This document shows positions 34,301 to 47,399 of a stretch of 64,000 nucleotides of DNA, piece after piece. The position numbers and the translations under genes were made by a program. How positions within the stretch are numbered: the first letter of the stretch is position 1; every line of letters begins with the position of its first letter. Location: positions 37,320,001 through 37,384,000 of the forward strand of contig NC_088342.1 of the NCBI RefSeq assembly GCF_036884655.1, written 5' to 3'. The notes under the pieces are model-generated. The model was given only the letters and a program-made list of their open reading frames with translations. It searched no databases and was not told where the DNA came from. Source of the DNA: Musa acuminata AAA Group (lineage: Eukaryota; Streptophyta; Magnoliopsida; Zingiberales; Musaceae).

Positions 34301-34761
34301 TGCTACAAAATGAAACAGATGGCCAAAATATGAAGTTTCACCTGAGCTACACTTCACACTATCTAATGACTTGGTAGATGTACCACGTAAAGCACGAGAG
34401 ACTCCACAAATTGGCCGTAATGAAGAACTTCCGAACTGGTTTTACAGTGGCCTGGTCAGAATTTTCAGAAGGTAATTTTGCCAAGAGAACTATATAAATA
34501 GACCAACTGTAAGCTACCTTACAATCTGTTGAAGCTTCCAAAAGCTTGCACTTTTCACCCTTACCAAGGGAATTGGAGTATGGGCAAAAGACAAGATCTA
34601 CATATACGAGTTCCTACACCCACTTTGCAACTTCTCATCAACAGCCACGTGGGTTCTTGGCAAGCAATTGGTAAAATACAATGATCCTGTGATAGATCCA
34701 CCGGCGTGACAGTGGCAACCAAATGATGACTATGCATATAAACTATTAAATATTTGCAAAC
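31374..34761. other. intergenic region between the bHLH and PDS5-like genes
   Basis: Holds the bHLH upstream region (with a gcgcgcgcgcg run near 31440) and the 3' flank of the PDS5-like gene. A 56-bp unit is tandemly duplicated at 33381-33487. No further gene is supported; the plus-strand frames at 32138-32389 and 33666-33896 look spurious. Confidence 0.5.
33381..33487. repeat. 56-bp tandem duplication
   Basis: aatgaccatcacatttcctt followed by a tactatttcatgagattcat block occurs twice with a 56-bp offset and few differences. Confidence 0.8.
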
Positions 34762-37700
34762 TCAAGTTTGGCCCCTTCTCTTGCGCTTCTTCCCAGCCGA
34801 AGCTTCACTCTCTGGTGCCTTGGGTGTTGCACATGACGGCAACTCTGCCACTGTCTCAGACTCTCGAACCTTAGCTTTCCCCTTCTCAAAATCAATATTC
34901 GCTTCTGATTCACTACCAGTTGTTGGAGAGGTGGTGCCCCTCAATTTCTGGCCTGTCTTTGGGCTGTCTTCACTAGATTTACTTTTTGAAGTATCCTTTC
35001 TTACCTTGCTGACAGCACTAACAGTATCATCCATTAACTTGCTGGCTGATTTAGGAGTGCCACCAATGGAATTTCTGATGAACTTGTGAACATTATCCTT
35101 TTTCTGACTTCCAGTTTTAGAGGTAGACTTATCAGCCTTATCAACTGTGGACTTGGCGTCATCCTTAAGCTTTACATCAGATTTAGAACCCTCATCTTTG
35201 GATCTGCTTGTTGCCTTCTCGTTTGCCTTACTTGATGAGCTGGGACCATCATCAAGGTTCAAAACACCAGCTTTCCGTGGTCTACCTTTACGGCGACTGC
35301 CGGATGGTTTGCCACTGACCAACAAAAGACAATATGGTCTTAGAATATACATGAAAAAGATTGGATAAGTACTAGTACTGTAATTGACCTTTTTGTAGGT
35401 GTCTCTGTATTTGTTTCCTTGGGGTTGGAACTTGAACTTGTTTTCATTCTTTTGCTTTTTGACCTGATTCACATGGCAATATGTAGAATCAAACACCAAA
35501 AACATTTGGCATAGAGCACTATGTTGTCAATATTCACAAAACTACATTCTATTTCATCATTTGAAATGTTAAAATTCCTTCAAGATTAGTAAAATAATCT
35601 TCTGTTTCTAAACAGCTTCTCTTAGATAGCAATGTAAACCAACCCAAGAGAAAAATCATTATGGAATGTGCAGATTCTTTTTTTTTAATTAAAAAAATCA
35701 AATTTCTTGTCATTAGAGCTACCTCATGTTGCAGAAAACTTAAGTACAGAACAATACTAGGAAATCAATTCCCTAACAGAAAGAAAGATCACAATTTGGT
35801 TACGCCATTACATTATAGAAACACAAAAGAAACCACATATTCTACCAGAAAATAAAAGGGGAAATGTAGTAAGAAACAATGTGTAAATTTTAGGGGTTTC
35901 TTTCCAATGCAAGTTTCTGTAACAGGCAAAATAAAGAACATCTGACAGAGTAAATGTAACAAGTCCCATGTGATAAAGCAACAATACACATGTTTGGCAC
36001 AAATTGATCTAAGAGATTCTCTTTGAAAAACCAGACCCTAAAGAGGGCCAATCTACTCAAACTTATAACCTAATATGGATCATAAAACATTCTCCCAAGT
36101 TGGTCTGATGCTGAAAGGCCAAATCAGCCAGGTCAGTAGTCTAGAAAATACCTTGGTACCAAGCAGTCTGATTATCAGATCCTATTTGGGACATCAAAAC
36201 TGGATAACTTTTTTATATTCCTTGGATAAAATGGAGGACAACCATCTAAGCTTTTATAAGTTGAAAGAAGATCACAGGAATGTAAAAAGAAAGCACATTG
36301 TGTCAAATCATAGAAAAGGTGCTAACAAAAAGAAAAAATGACCAAAAAAGGCCAGAAGAAATAGAAAGAAGAAAACGATCACCCTTGGGTTAGCATACTA
36401 TTATCCACAATAAAGGCACATGTTGGGAAGGATCCACAGAGCCAATCCCAAAAGTAAGAAAAATGACCTACTATTGCATTATTGTTGCACCCAAAAATGA
36501 TTATATCAAGTCATGGAAGAGAGAACTCTGTCCAGGCTTTCATTATTGTTGCAAAACCAATAGATCTTTATTATTTAGGCCATCCTGAATGGATGGGGCA
36601 TCATAGAGGATATGTAAAATGGTGATAAAAACAAACCTATTCAAGTTTCAAACGGACAAAGTCTACAGTTGAAAATTAAGGAAATTGAAATATTTATAAA
36701 TACAGAATAGTATTAGCTCTAAATAATGAAATTGAAATATTTAAAAAAATGTATAATAGTATTAGTTCTAAATAATGCTTCAGCTAAAAACAATGCTTAC
36801 TCTTCTGAAGCAGCATCAGAATTACTAGAATCTTTTGCTTGCTCCTGCAAATCAAATCAGCAGAAGTTAGCATCAAGACAATACATTTAAAGAGATGAAA
36901 ATTATGACCCACCATATCATTTTTGTTATCATCCTTAAGAAACTCCCAGCGTTCTTTCTTCATCAATAATATCTCTACATCTCCATCAGTATAGACAATC
37001 TGAACAGCAAAAACAACATAAGTATAATATAATTCATGTACTAAAAAAAACAACACGGTCAACAGAAACTATACACATAATCCAGCATTGTCATGACTTT
37101 TTACCTTGTGCTTTTTGGAAGCATGATCATAAGAATCAACAACACCATTATAAAATCTGCATTAAAGAAAGAATATTGATGTAATGCAGAAGTAACAAAT
37201 ATGTCCAACAGTTAGTGACAAAATAGTCTATAAAGCAATATCATGTAGAACTCAGGAATGCCAACTCAGTCTCACTAAACAAAAACACTACAAAAGAACA
37301 AAGACCTATTACAGGAGCATACTTGGGAGCTAAGAAGGGCTTAAACTGATGATAACCCATGATAATGCTAAATTTGCAAAGTAAACAAAACCAAATCAAT
37401 CTGCACTTCTGCAGCATGAACTCGATTTAATTCTCAATATGCTTAGCACTCATGTTGAACAGACGAGTAAGAAGTCAGCTAGCAATCAGTATTGCTTCCT
37501 GCTTGCATTAGACCAGATACATCAAAAGTTTCATTTTCTAAGTACAAACTAACTAAAACGTAGATAAAGCAAATCTTCCATAAGTATCAACTTCCTCTGT
37601 TGGATTATGCTCCAATTATTAAAATATGGCTATGCAATCACTTGGAATCTATCATATGGGAAAAGAACTTAATGATACATGGTAATGAGAAAACATTAAA

Positions 37701-39680
37701 GAACTTAACAAGTCGAATAAAGAAAATTGCAAAAACATTGGCGATAAAGAAGTTACACATTGAACTGCTGACCATAGCAAAGCAAATGATAAGAAAAAGA
37801 ACTATAATAAATTATAAGAAATAAATATACACCGAATACGAAGAACAATATTTAGTAACATGGCAATGCAGATATATTAACATGTCCATAATATTGTATT
37901 CTGTAACAATAACATTATTCCAATAAATCATGAGCAACATCACAGAATATATATAAATTAACAAGAAATCAATATTTTGTCTAACGCAAACCTTGTTATC
38001 AATATCACCATTATCAACTAACAGCAAATAAGACAATAAAAGTTCATTCAAGTCTGAATAGTTCTTTTGAAACACATTAAGTTAAACTCACTTCTTATCC
38101 ATTGGCCACCATACCCTGATTCTGGAGCCAACAAGACCACCGTCTAGCTCTTTGTTGACAGTTGGTGTTTCAGAAATCTAACATCAACAAGAGCAACAAA
38201 ATTAAAACCTCTATAGGCTGTAAAGGTTAAATAATATAAGATGACAACAAACACTAAAATAGATAACAAAACATCAAAATCACAAAGCTGAAAAGCAAAT
38301 GTCTGAAGTTCACTAGTTGCCTAAATCAGAACTTCTCATCACAAGAAAGGGAATGACAACTCCAAAAACACATTAACCAAAGAGTTCCAACGTCTAACAG
38401 ATCTAGAACAAACTAAAACTATGGGGTAGTAACATCCAACCAAATGTACCACTGCTACAAAAAAGAACACATAAGGTAAAAACTAAAGAGTGACAAACCA
38501 AACTGCAATAGTATGAATAAAAAATGAAAGGCAAGATGCTTGTCAAGTTAAAGTGAGCATCCAAGAGCTAACACTCAATATACCCAATCCAAGGACAACC
38601 TTTAGGCCTTTAGTTAACAAATAGTCAAAAAGATTGGCACAGAAAACTAAATAAATGGGAATTTGATCCATTATGATCCAGTTTGAAAATAAACAATTTA
38701 CTAGGCTTATTAATTATTTTCTCTTAAAGGGTGGAAGGAGAAGCCCCGTAACCCGTCAAACTTCTGATCAATGGCGAAACTTCTGCAGACTAGCCATTTA
38801 ACTACAGCAAATATGTGCATGTATATCTTTATTAAGCTTCACATACAATCTATAAATCTTAGCCCTCCAATAACAAAATAATAAAAAAAATACTACACAA
38901 CTCCAAACGACGTTCAACAAAATTGAACTTCATCACTATGAAAAAAGAAACATGTAAGGTAGTAATGGTTAAATACTTATACTTCTGGCATGTTCACCTC
39001 CTAGATGATGAGACCCTCCTATCAGCAAACCTTAACAAAAAGAAAGAATTAAAGCAAGCAAAATAGAAGAGATCAAAAGAACATGCACAACGATACTACT
39101 TGGTGTACCATATTTTTAGACCTAATTCCTGACTTTCCATGTCGGTGTAAATTACTAAGAACAACACATACAAAAACAACTACTTGCCAAAACAGCCACT
39201 TTCTCCGACTACTCTCGCTGATGATTTAAAAAAAACATAGGACAATTGCAGCCAGAAATCACATATTTTACTTTCATAAGCTGGCTATGACTACAAAACA
39301 AAATGCAATCATAAGCACGTAAACTGAATTTTCATCTACATGATTGAATTGCACAAGAATAACGACACTATGAATATGCTCATCGAAGCCTCTGCTGAAG
39401 AACTTCATATTTCCGAAGAGTGCAAAACTGAACCAAGCCAAAAATGACAACTGGATATGTATTATACCACCTCTGAAATACCAAGCAAAGGAAGAAACTT
39501 GCAACATGTCCCTGCATGATCCTCCACAGACATATATATATATATATATATATGTATGTATATATATATATATGTATGTATATATATATATATGTATGTA
39601 TATATATATATATGTATGTATATATATATATATGTATGTATATATATATATATGTATGTATATATATATATATATGTATG

Positions 39681-39714
<34 letters not shown>

Positions 39715-39896
39715 TGTATATGTATGTATATGTATGTATGTATATGTATGTATATATATGTATATATATACATATATACATATGTATGTATATATATGTA
39801 TGTATGTATGTATGTATATATATGTATGTATGTATGTATATATATGTATGTATGTATGTATATATATGTATGTATATATGTATATATATGTATGTA

Positions 39897-39951
<55 letters not shown>

Positions 39952-42900
39952 TTCATACACACATCACAGAAGATGAGCAGTGCAATGTAGTCATTTTAAG
40001 TGCAAGTAGTGTCATGGGATGCAGAAGCTAAGTATATATGTTGCTTCATTAATACACTTCTACATTTTCATATCTCAACTGATACTAAAAAGAATCTATA
40101 TATACACACCTCTCTGCCACCATGTTCACGCTTCCTACCAGATTTAGTTTTAGCACTCTCCTCCAAGATGCCTTGATCTTTAGGTGATTTTGCAGCAGAC
40201 CTTAAGGATGAAACTGTTTCCTGAATAAGATGCCAGAGAAATAAGAATTTGATCATTCCTTATTAGACAACATGAGTGCAGATATTGATGCTAAATATTC
40301 TAATGTAAGAATGTTGGGGAAACAGTATCTGCCAAAAAAACAAAAGATAGATCATTTCACAACACAAAAACAAATTGTCTAGCAAGCCTAGGACAACAAA
40401 CGAAATACAGCAAAGAAAAAAAAAAGAAACCAGATACCACATATATTCATAAACAGTGATCAAAGAGAAGGTAATAGAATATCTGATAAGCATCTATAAT
40501 TGCCATTGCTCCCCATAATTAGATGTCAGTTATTGCCAAAGTTGCTTCTTTTTTATGTAAGTTTAAACCGAAACCAAAAGAGCAAAATGTTCTATTTGTC
40601 AACTAGATCAGGAAATTCTTTCCTGCCTGACAGAATTTAACAAACTTATATTTGTCAAATCATTCACAAAACCTTGTCAAATCAACTTGTGTTCTAGAGT
40701 CATCCTAAAGGTAATGAAATCTTTGGACAAAGAATCATCAGTAGCATAATATCATGCAACTACCGGAGAGTCATACCAATCATCATTGAAGCTATCCAAA
40801 AAGAAAAGTATCAAAGGAGATATCAAACCCTTAAAAGTAAATTTTAAATGTACTAACACTGTATAGTGTATACTATATTTGACCTAAGAAGAAATAAGAA
40901 TAGCAATCAGAGCACAAACAGTATGATTGTCATATGACAATTATGACAGTTTCAGCACTAGTCTTCTTAAACTTGAATAAAACTAATTTATGTGGAATAA
41001 TTGAACATTAAGAATATTAGCAATAGCAAGTTTGGATGCACCATAGGAATGTTGAAGCTGTTATCAATGGAGGCTACTTCATTTAACAGGACCAGTGGAA
41101 GGACCGGAAAAAGCAGATACACCTTGAGGTCATTGATGATAGAAACTAAGACTTCATAAATCAGACATTTTTATTTTACTCACAAGCATGGTTCAAAATC
41201 ACAATACTGGACCCGAATTGGTCCATGGACGGATTCATATGGGTCCAGTACATCCTGTTGTATTGACATGTGATATGCCAATATAATGGTTGGTACAAAC
41301 CAAAGAGACCTGCTGTTGACAGCCTAAACAGTTATAAACAGCGAGCTGGAAATATTTAAAAAATAAAAAAAACAGTTTTGGACCCAACTGGGAGAAATCA
41401 CCCAGTCCAAGTGCTGGGTTCTGGTCAAATTGGTAAACATTGCTTGGTACATAACGATCCAACCGTTTTTTAACTATGCTAACAAGTACAGTTACACCCT
41501 AGACTTCCTCAACTTATCAGCATTGAATAGATCATACAAGGTAAAGATTGCTCAACATCCATGCACACAAGCTAATTAAAGCATGTGAAACAAGATAAAG
41601 TTGCATAATGTTGGCAAATTTTATATGATAAACACCATTCAATGCATTTATTAAACGAAAAAGAAAAGCCTTGATAACAGTCTAGTGCCAAAATCTGATT
41701 TCCACAGTTTTTTGAAATATCAAAGCTATAAATATTGGTGGGAAAAACTTAGAGAATATCTTTTCAGTTATCCAATAAACAAAAGTTTTTACAGTCACCA
41801 CAACTGCTTTCTAAAGATATCAAAAGTACCAATTTCTTAAAATTTTAAACATAATATCAGTGTTTTATAGAACAAGATGATAAGATATTACGAGGCTTTC
41901 AAGCACAAACACTTGGCGAAGTGATTAGACTAATACAAGAAAAGCATTAACATTACCCAAAAAAGGGAATATAAACATCTATAATCAAAGACAGATTAAA
42001 AGGGTACAAATCGCCGCAACAAAATTTACTAATTAGATGAGAGTATAGAATAAGAAAAGCAGAAACAGGTCAAAAATAATAATTTTTCTTTCAAAAATAA
42101 GTGTAGGTACATTTCCAAGATGAATCCAAAGATGTTTGAGGCTAAGGCAACAAATATACAAGGATCTGTTACTTGTTAATATGGTCAACATGAGAAGCCT
42201 ACATGAATAATAGACGATACAATATAATAAAGTTACCTTCAAAATTGGTTCTCCAGCTTTATCTTTTTTGGCTTTGAGGTTGTCCTGCTGTTTATTTTTT
42301 AATGTTCCCGATTTTTGAGATGAATCTTCACGTTCAGTCTTACTTGTTGAACTTTTTCTATTTTGCTGCCTTCGGGATTTTTCCTCTGAGTCTCCTGTAC
42401 CAATTGGTGATTCTTCAATGTCTTCAGGACCAGTGATACCATCAGATTCCTTCTGTAAGTTAGAATCTTTGGAAGATATAGCTTTTTCCCCCATCTCAGA
42501 TACCTTCTGTTGCAAAGGGGAAGCAGATGGTGCAGCTACTGCACCGTCATCATGCCTTGTTGCAGCTAGTTTTGTACTAGGTCTGCCTCGTTTACGCCGA
42601 GTTGCAACAGGGATCTCTGCTTCCGCTGGCAATGCATCTTTAACAGCTCCACTATCTGCTCCAGATAGAGACACCAAGTCATGTTTACCAGGTACTTCTT
42701 TTCCAATCGAGTCAGAACAATGATCACCGCTATTTCTCAAATCAGACAAGGTAGTTTGCTTGCCCCTAGTTTTCTTGGGTTTAACATCTGAGATGGCATC
42801 TGGCTTTCCAGCCACAGGCTCCAAGTTAACCGACATATCCCTGTTGGATGCATTCGCCCTTTTGGATTGATCACCAGGACAAGAAGGTTCAGGCTCCTGC

Positions 42901-45900
42901 TTTGGAGAAGAAGGTTCTGTTGTTGATCCGCCATTACCCATCCGGACAGTACCATTGCTCATCACTGATTTTGGTGATTTCTCAGTAGAAGTTACTTCTT
43001 CAGGGCAATTAACTTCCTGTTCCATTTTATCAGAGCCCTAAAATAAAAAAATTTAAAAAAAGTTGTAAAAATTAAATGAAATTACATTGATGAAGTGTAA
43101 TAAGTGATAAACATCTATACAAAAGTGCACCTGAACCAATTCATCAGACACAGTTCTTTCAGACTGTTTGCTGTCATCTACCTGAAATAATAAAAATATC
43201 AATAATCAAAAAGCGAAGAAATGATAAAATAATTTGAATCCAACATTCAGTTCTACTAAAATTTAGAGAGTAACAAAAATATTATATTCAATAGCAGTAG
43301 CCATGATTTGATTCCCTCTGATCAACAACGTACTCACTGTTAGATAACAAATAGCTGAGTGAACAAACTAATGATGTAGAAATCAAGAGAACATACATAA
43401 CAAAGATTCCCATAGGCAGACTTCTAAATACACAGCATCTACAACATGATGAGGTCAGAGGATTTGGATAAGACATATATCAAAGCTCTTAATAGATAAA
43501 TTTTGAAAACACAGGCTTCCAAAAAACATATGTGAAGCATCGACATAATGATTAAGGCCAAAGGAAAATAACATCAGAAGAGATAAGTGCATTATGTGCT
43601 AGTACCCAAAATACTGGAAAATATATTCTCACGAAATGAATAGACAACAAAATTGACTGTTTAATCTGAACAAAAAAATTCTAGAAACATAGTCAGTCTA
43701 TGAGTGCAAACTATTCTTATTCCCTAGTATGACATAGAACTATATAAGTATGTGCATGCACAGATTGGCTTAGAGTACCGGCAAGATAATCATTTAGTAT
43801 CATGCAGCTTAAAATTATGTGGACAACGATAATAGGGTGCAGGTGCTCAAGATAATAAAAAAGCAGCAGTTTTTTGGTCTATATTGCATGTTCAACTTTT
43901 GGCATCGCAGAATGCCAAAATGGATTTTATGATTAATGACATATAGAGAGAGTTGCCAGAAGCACTTACGTCATTTTGCTCAACGCTATCCAAACATTCT
44001 TGGCATATAGAGGCTACAACTTCGCCATATGTGTTTAAAGGCATGCCAGTGGATTCAGATAATTCCACAAGATAAGGTTTTAATTTCCCAGCACACTTAC
44101 TGATAACTTTCTCCCCTAGTCTGCGTGCAACTGGCAACATATCCTGAGGACAAGCATAAGGTAGATAAGAAAAATAGTTCCTGGGACCAGTAAAAATTAG
44201 GAGATAGATATTTACTTTGTTATAACTCTTTACACTATCCAGAAGGCATAAAATTAATTCAGGCGATATATCTTCACTCTCGTCTAATACAAGTGTCATA
44301 ATGGTTTCCATTGAAGAAAATATCTTTTCCGAATGATTTGGCCTGTAAATATATACAAATCAGTTTCTAAGTGTTATCTTGGAATAATAACGGTAAAAAA
44401 AACTAGAAGTATAACATAAGCAAAAAATCTTTGATCATTTACAAGGATTCAAACAAAATATAAACAGTAATATCGTAAGGAAGTTTCTTTGCATGTGACA
44501 GAACGATGAACAAGTGAAAGCGATGGTCTATCCATTAATTAAAACATAAAACTAACTAAAAGTTGCAACTAATTAAGGCAAAATGAGTTGGAAGCAACTT
44601 TAAATTAATATACCAGCCTAAAAGTCACAAAATTTCACAGCAAAGGTAATTCAAGAAAGCGGATTCAATAAAATCACCAAATTTCACTCAATATACAGGC
44701 AAAAGGCCATTCAAAGATTTTAAATTTATAATGTTCATTATGGAAAAATAAGATCAATATATGCTAAAAACAGAATATTTAATGTTTGCAAAAGTCTATA
44801 ACACTGCAAAGAACGTTTAAGCCAATGGAGATAATATTTGAAGACCCAACATAAATCATGATTCAGAGTTCAGTCAATAACACCTATGCATAGGTAAGTT
44901 CAGTCATTCATGACAGGGTCTTTTCCTGTAATCACTCGTGCACCAAATAACAGAGCTGCACTTTGCGCCAAAAGATGATTCGCAGAAGGGATTTTTTTCA
45001 TGAAAATCTCATTTCTATATCAATCAAAGTTAGAAGCCCAAGTTCTGTAACATGGCTGGAGATTTCAGGGCATATCAATTACTGATACTACACATACCAA
45101 ATTGTGAAAAAAAAGGCATAAATGATGCATAAACATGCATCTATCTATTTAGGGATTCTGGGTTCCATGAAATGCTTTCTGTATAACTATATATTAAACC
45201 AACATGCAGTCGGGTGTGAAATCCTTAAACATGATAATATATGGTTTTAGTAATAAAAAGGTCATAGTTCTTAAACAGCCAACACAATACCAGGCAGTGA
45301 TGCCCTTAGAAGTCCAGGCGAACTAGAAAGTGACCAAGGTAAAAACAACCAATGGAGTTGCTTATTCAAAAGAAAAATAGCTAACAGTCATGAACTTCAC
45401 AAAATTCACTTAAATTTATTAAGAACACAACTATGACAAATAATAAAAGAGGTACTAACTGCTGAACATACACTATTATAAAGCATGTAGCTCAACTGAT
45501 AAATACTATTTACAAATGGCACTGTGTCGTAGATAAACTAATACTCCAGGTAACTAGCTCAATGTATGGTTAATCCATTTCTAAATATGTCAGTAAGACT
45601 TGTAAGTCTCTTTTTATAAGCATAGGAAATTAAAACAAAAAAAAATAATTGAAGTTGTTTTAACTTTTGACAAATACATAATAACTAAAACTTCTCTCGT
45701 CCCATGACTTTCAATAATCTGTAACAGCAAATGTGGACAACATAGAAGAACTGACCTTTAACACCTAGGTAAAAGCCTAAACTACCATCCAGGCTCTAGA
45801 TTATCTACTTCATCTGAAACCCCTAAAAAGCAAATAGCACTTGAACACTGGGGGCAAGTGATCAGTCAGTGACACCAACAAATTAAAGGGACTAATGCAA

Positions 45901-47399
45901 CACTAAAACAGCAGACTACTGGATGCAAGTTGAAGTGAAGAACAGGAAACAATGGAAAAGCAAACAAAATAGAATATCCATTTACTTTGTTACCTTATTG
46001 TCTTTAGGAAATGTCGGAACATTTCTGTAATTAAAGAATCACATTCAAGATCCAACATCACAACACACGACCGAACTTTTGCAACAGTTTCGAGAACAGA
46101 AACTCTCTTTGGAAATGAACGGCTTGACACATCATCCAAATTTTCAAAGGCTTGAACAATCCTCTGAAACACCTCCTGAACATCAAACACAAATTTACAA
46201 AAGTTTTTAGAATAATACATAAAAATTGTGCAAATTTGTGAACCTACAATCAGCTACATGAAAAAACACAAAAACACAGCTACAAATAACCTTCATTAGA
46301 TCATCTTCATATGGAGCCTCTGGAGCTGTTATTCTTGTGATTTCACTGACGCAAGAAGCAACAGCCACTTTGACATCAATATCTGAATGTCCCAGGAGCT
46401 CCTTAACCACCAGTGCTTTCATTGAGGGCCTAAGCGCATTTGACATTGATTGTGTTGGAGATTGGTCCACTCTCGATAACAAACTCTCAGTTTGCTGAAA
46501 CATGAAAGATCAGAGTGGTGTCTTGCGACATGCATAAACAATATACAATACAGTTTACATAAAGAAGCACAAAGCCACAAACAAACGGTACGGTGTGTGC
46601 TGCAACTAAAATATCATGGTTTTGGAGAGTACATTTTATGATCAACTAATCATTTAGATGATATCATTATTGTGTCGAAAAATGTTCAAAGAGTAATACA
46701 GATGTGTCATTTTGCAACGGAAACAGCTTCAGATGGTCCTCCGTGAAGTTCACAATAGGGTTCAGAGGGGGAAAAAAAACGTTTGATAAATGGCACAGGT
46801 TTGATGCCACACCAAAACCACCTAGTAGCAGGTAACATCAACAAGCCATCAATGGAAGAGAAACATAAGACGGCAGAGATGGAAATTCCATCTGGAGAAA
46901 ATATTATAGTTGACGAGCAACTAAATTAGCTTTCAGCATTTCAATGATTGTCCAAAAACCAATATCTTCTAATTTCTGCAGTCTAGAAACACCTTGGGCA
47001 GAAACAATTTGCCACTGAACACATGAAATAGCTTGAATTACGCATCAACGTCGATAACAAATGTTTAAACTACAACTCATGAATCAAAAGCCTAAACGTT
47101 GTTTAAGCATGGACCACTTGCATCTATAATCACTTAAACAGCCACAACGAGACAGGGATGACACGATTCACAGACTCTATCATTTGGATCAACTCAAATC
47201 TTGGCACGATCATTGGAGAAGAGGGTAATCAAATGTTACCGTTCAGAGGAAATAGAGCCAGAGGAAACAGAAAAGAACCAGGACAGCTAGGGCTTACGTC
47301 GAGAAGCGGCAGGAGTTCATCGACGGCAGAGGGAGGCGAAGCGAGCCGGCTCCCGACCTCCCGGAGCCGATCCTCAAGGTCCTTCTCCTTACTCGCCAT
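34762..47399 (-). CDS. PDS5-like sister chromatid cohesion protein (PDS5C type), 14 exons
   Basis: Exons on the minus strand: 47298-47399, 46291-46494, 45994-46175, 44216-44342, 43970-44143, 43131-43181, 42237-43037, 40110-40220, 38092-38177, 37105-37156, 36913-36999, 36801-36844, 35389-35463 and 34762-35314. They total 2649 nt (882 aa), all GT-AG and in phase. The N-terminal 263 residues are HEAT-type PDS5 sequence ([55 protein letters not shown]). A long Lys/Ser/Glu-rich linker carries an AT-hook-like RRKRGRPS. Residues of about 599-652 form a Tudor-like domain ([29 protein letters not shown]), followed by a basic tail. It should associate with cohesin in the nucleus. I chose ATG 47399 over the in-frame ATG 47456 because family members start near this point. 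Confidence 0.92.
39532..39949. repeat. TATG/TA compound microsatellite with 20-bp higher-order period
   Basis: About 420 bp in PDS5 intron 8. The first part repeats a 20-bp unit (tatgtatgta then tatatatata) six times, and the rest mixes TATG and TA runs. All six frames give long Tyr/Ile/Met/Cys readings that are not genes. Confidence 0.9.
41187..41478. mobile_element. short hAT-like non-autonomous element (292 bp)
   Basis: Starts CATGGTTCAAAATC and ends CCGTTTTTTAACTATG, giving inverted ends CATRGTTMAAAA. It is flanked by CTCACAAG (41179-41186) and CTAACAAG (41479-41486), an 8-bp duplication with one mismatch. The interior has tggtccatgg and gggtccagtac units like the CGGTAC repeats elsewhere in the window. 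It lies in PDS5 intron 7. Confidence 0.5.

Noticed and set aside
39274..40031. Several open frames over 130 codons on both strands rich in Tyr-Ile-Cys/His
   Set aside because: They are translations of the TATG/TA microsatellite, and the exons of the PDS5-like gene lie on either side.
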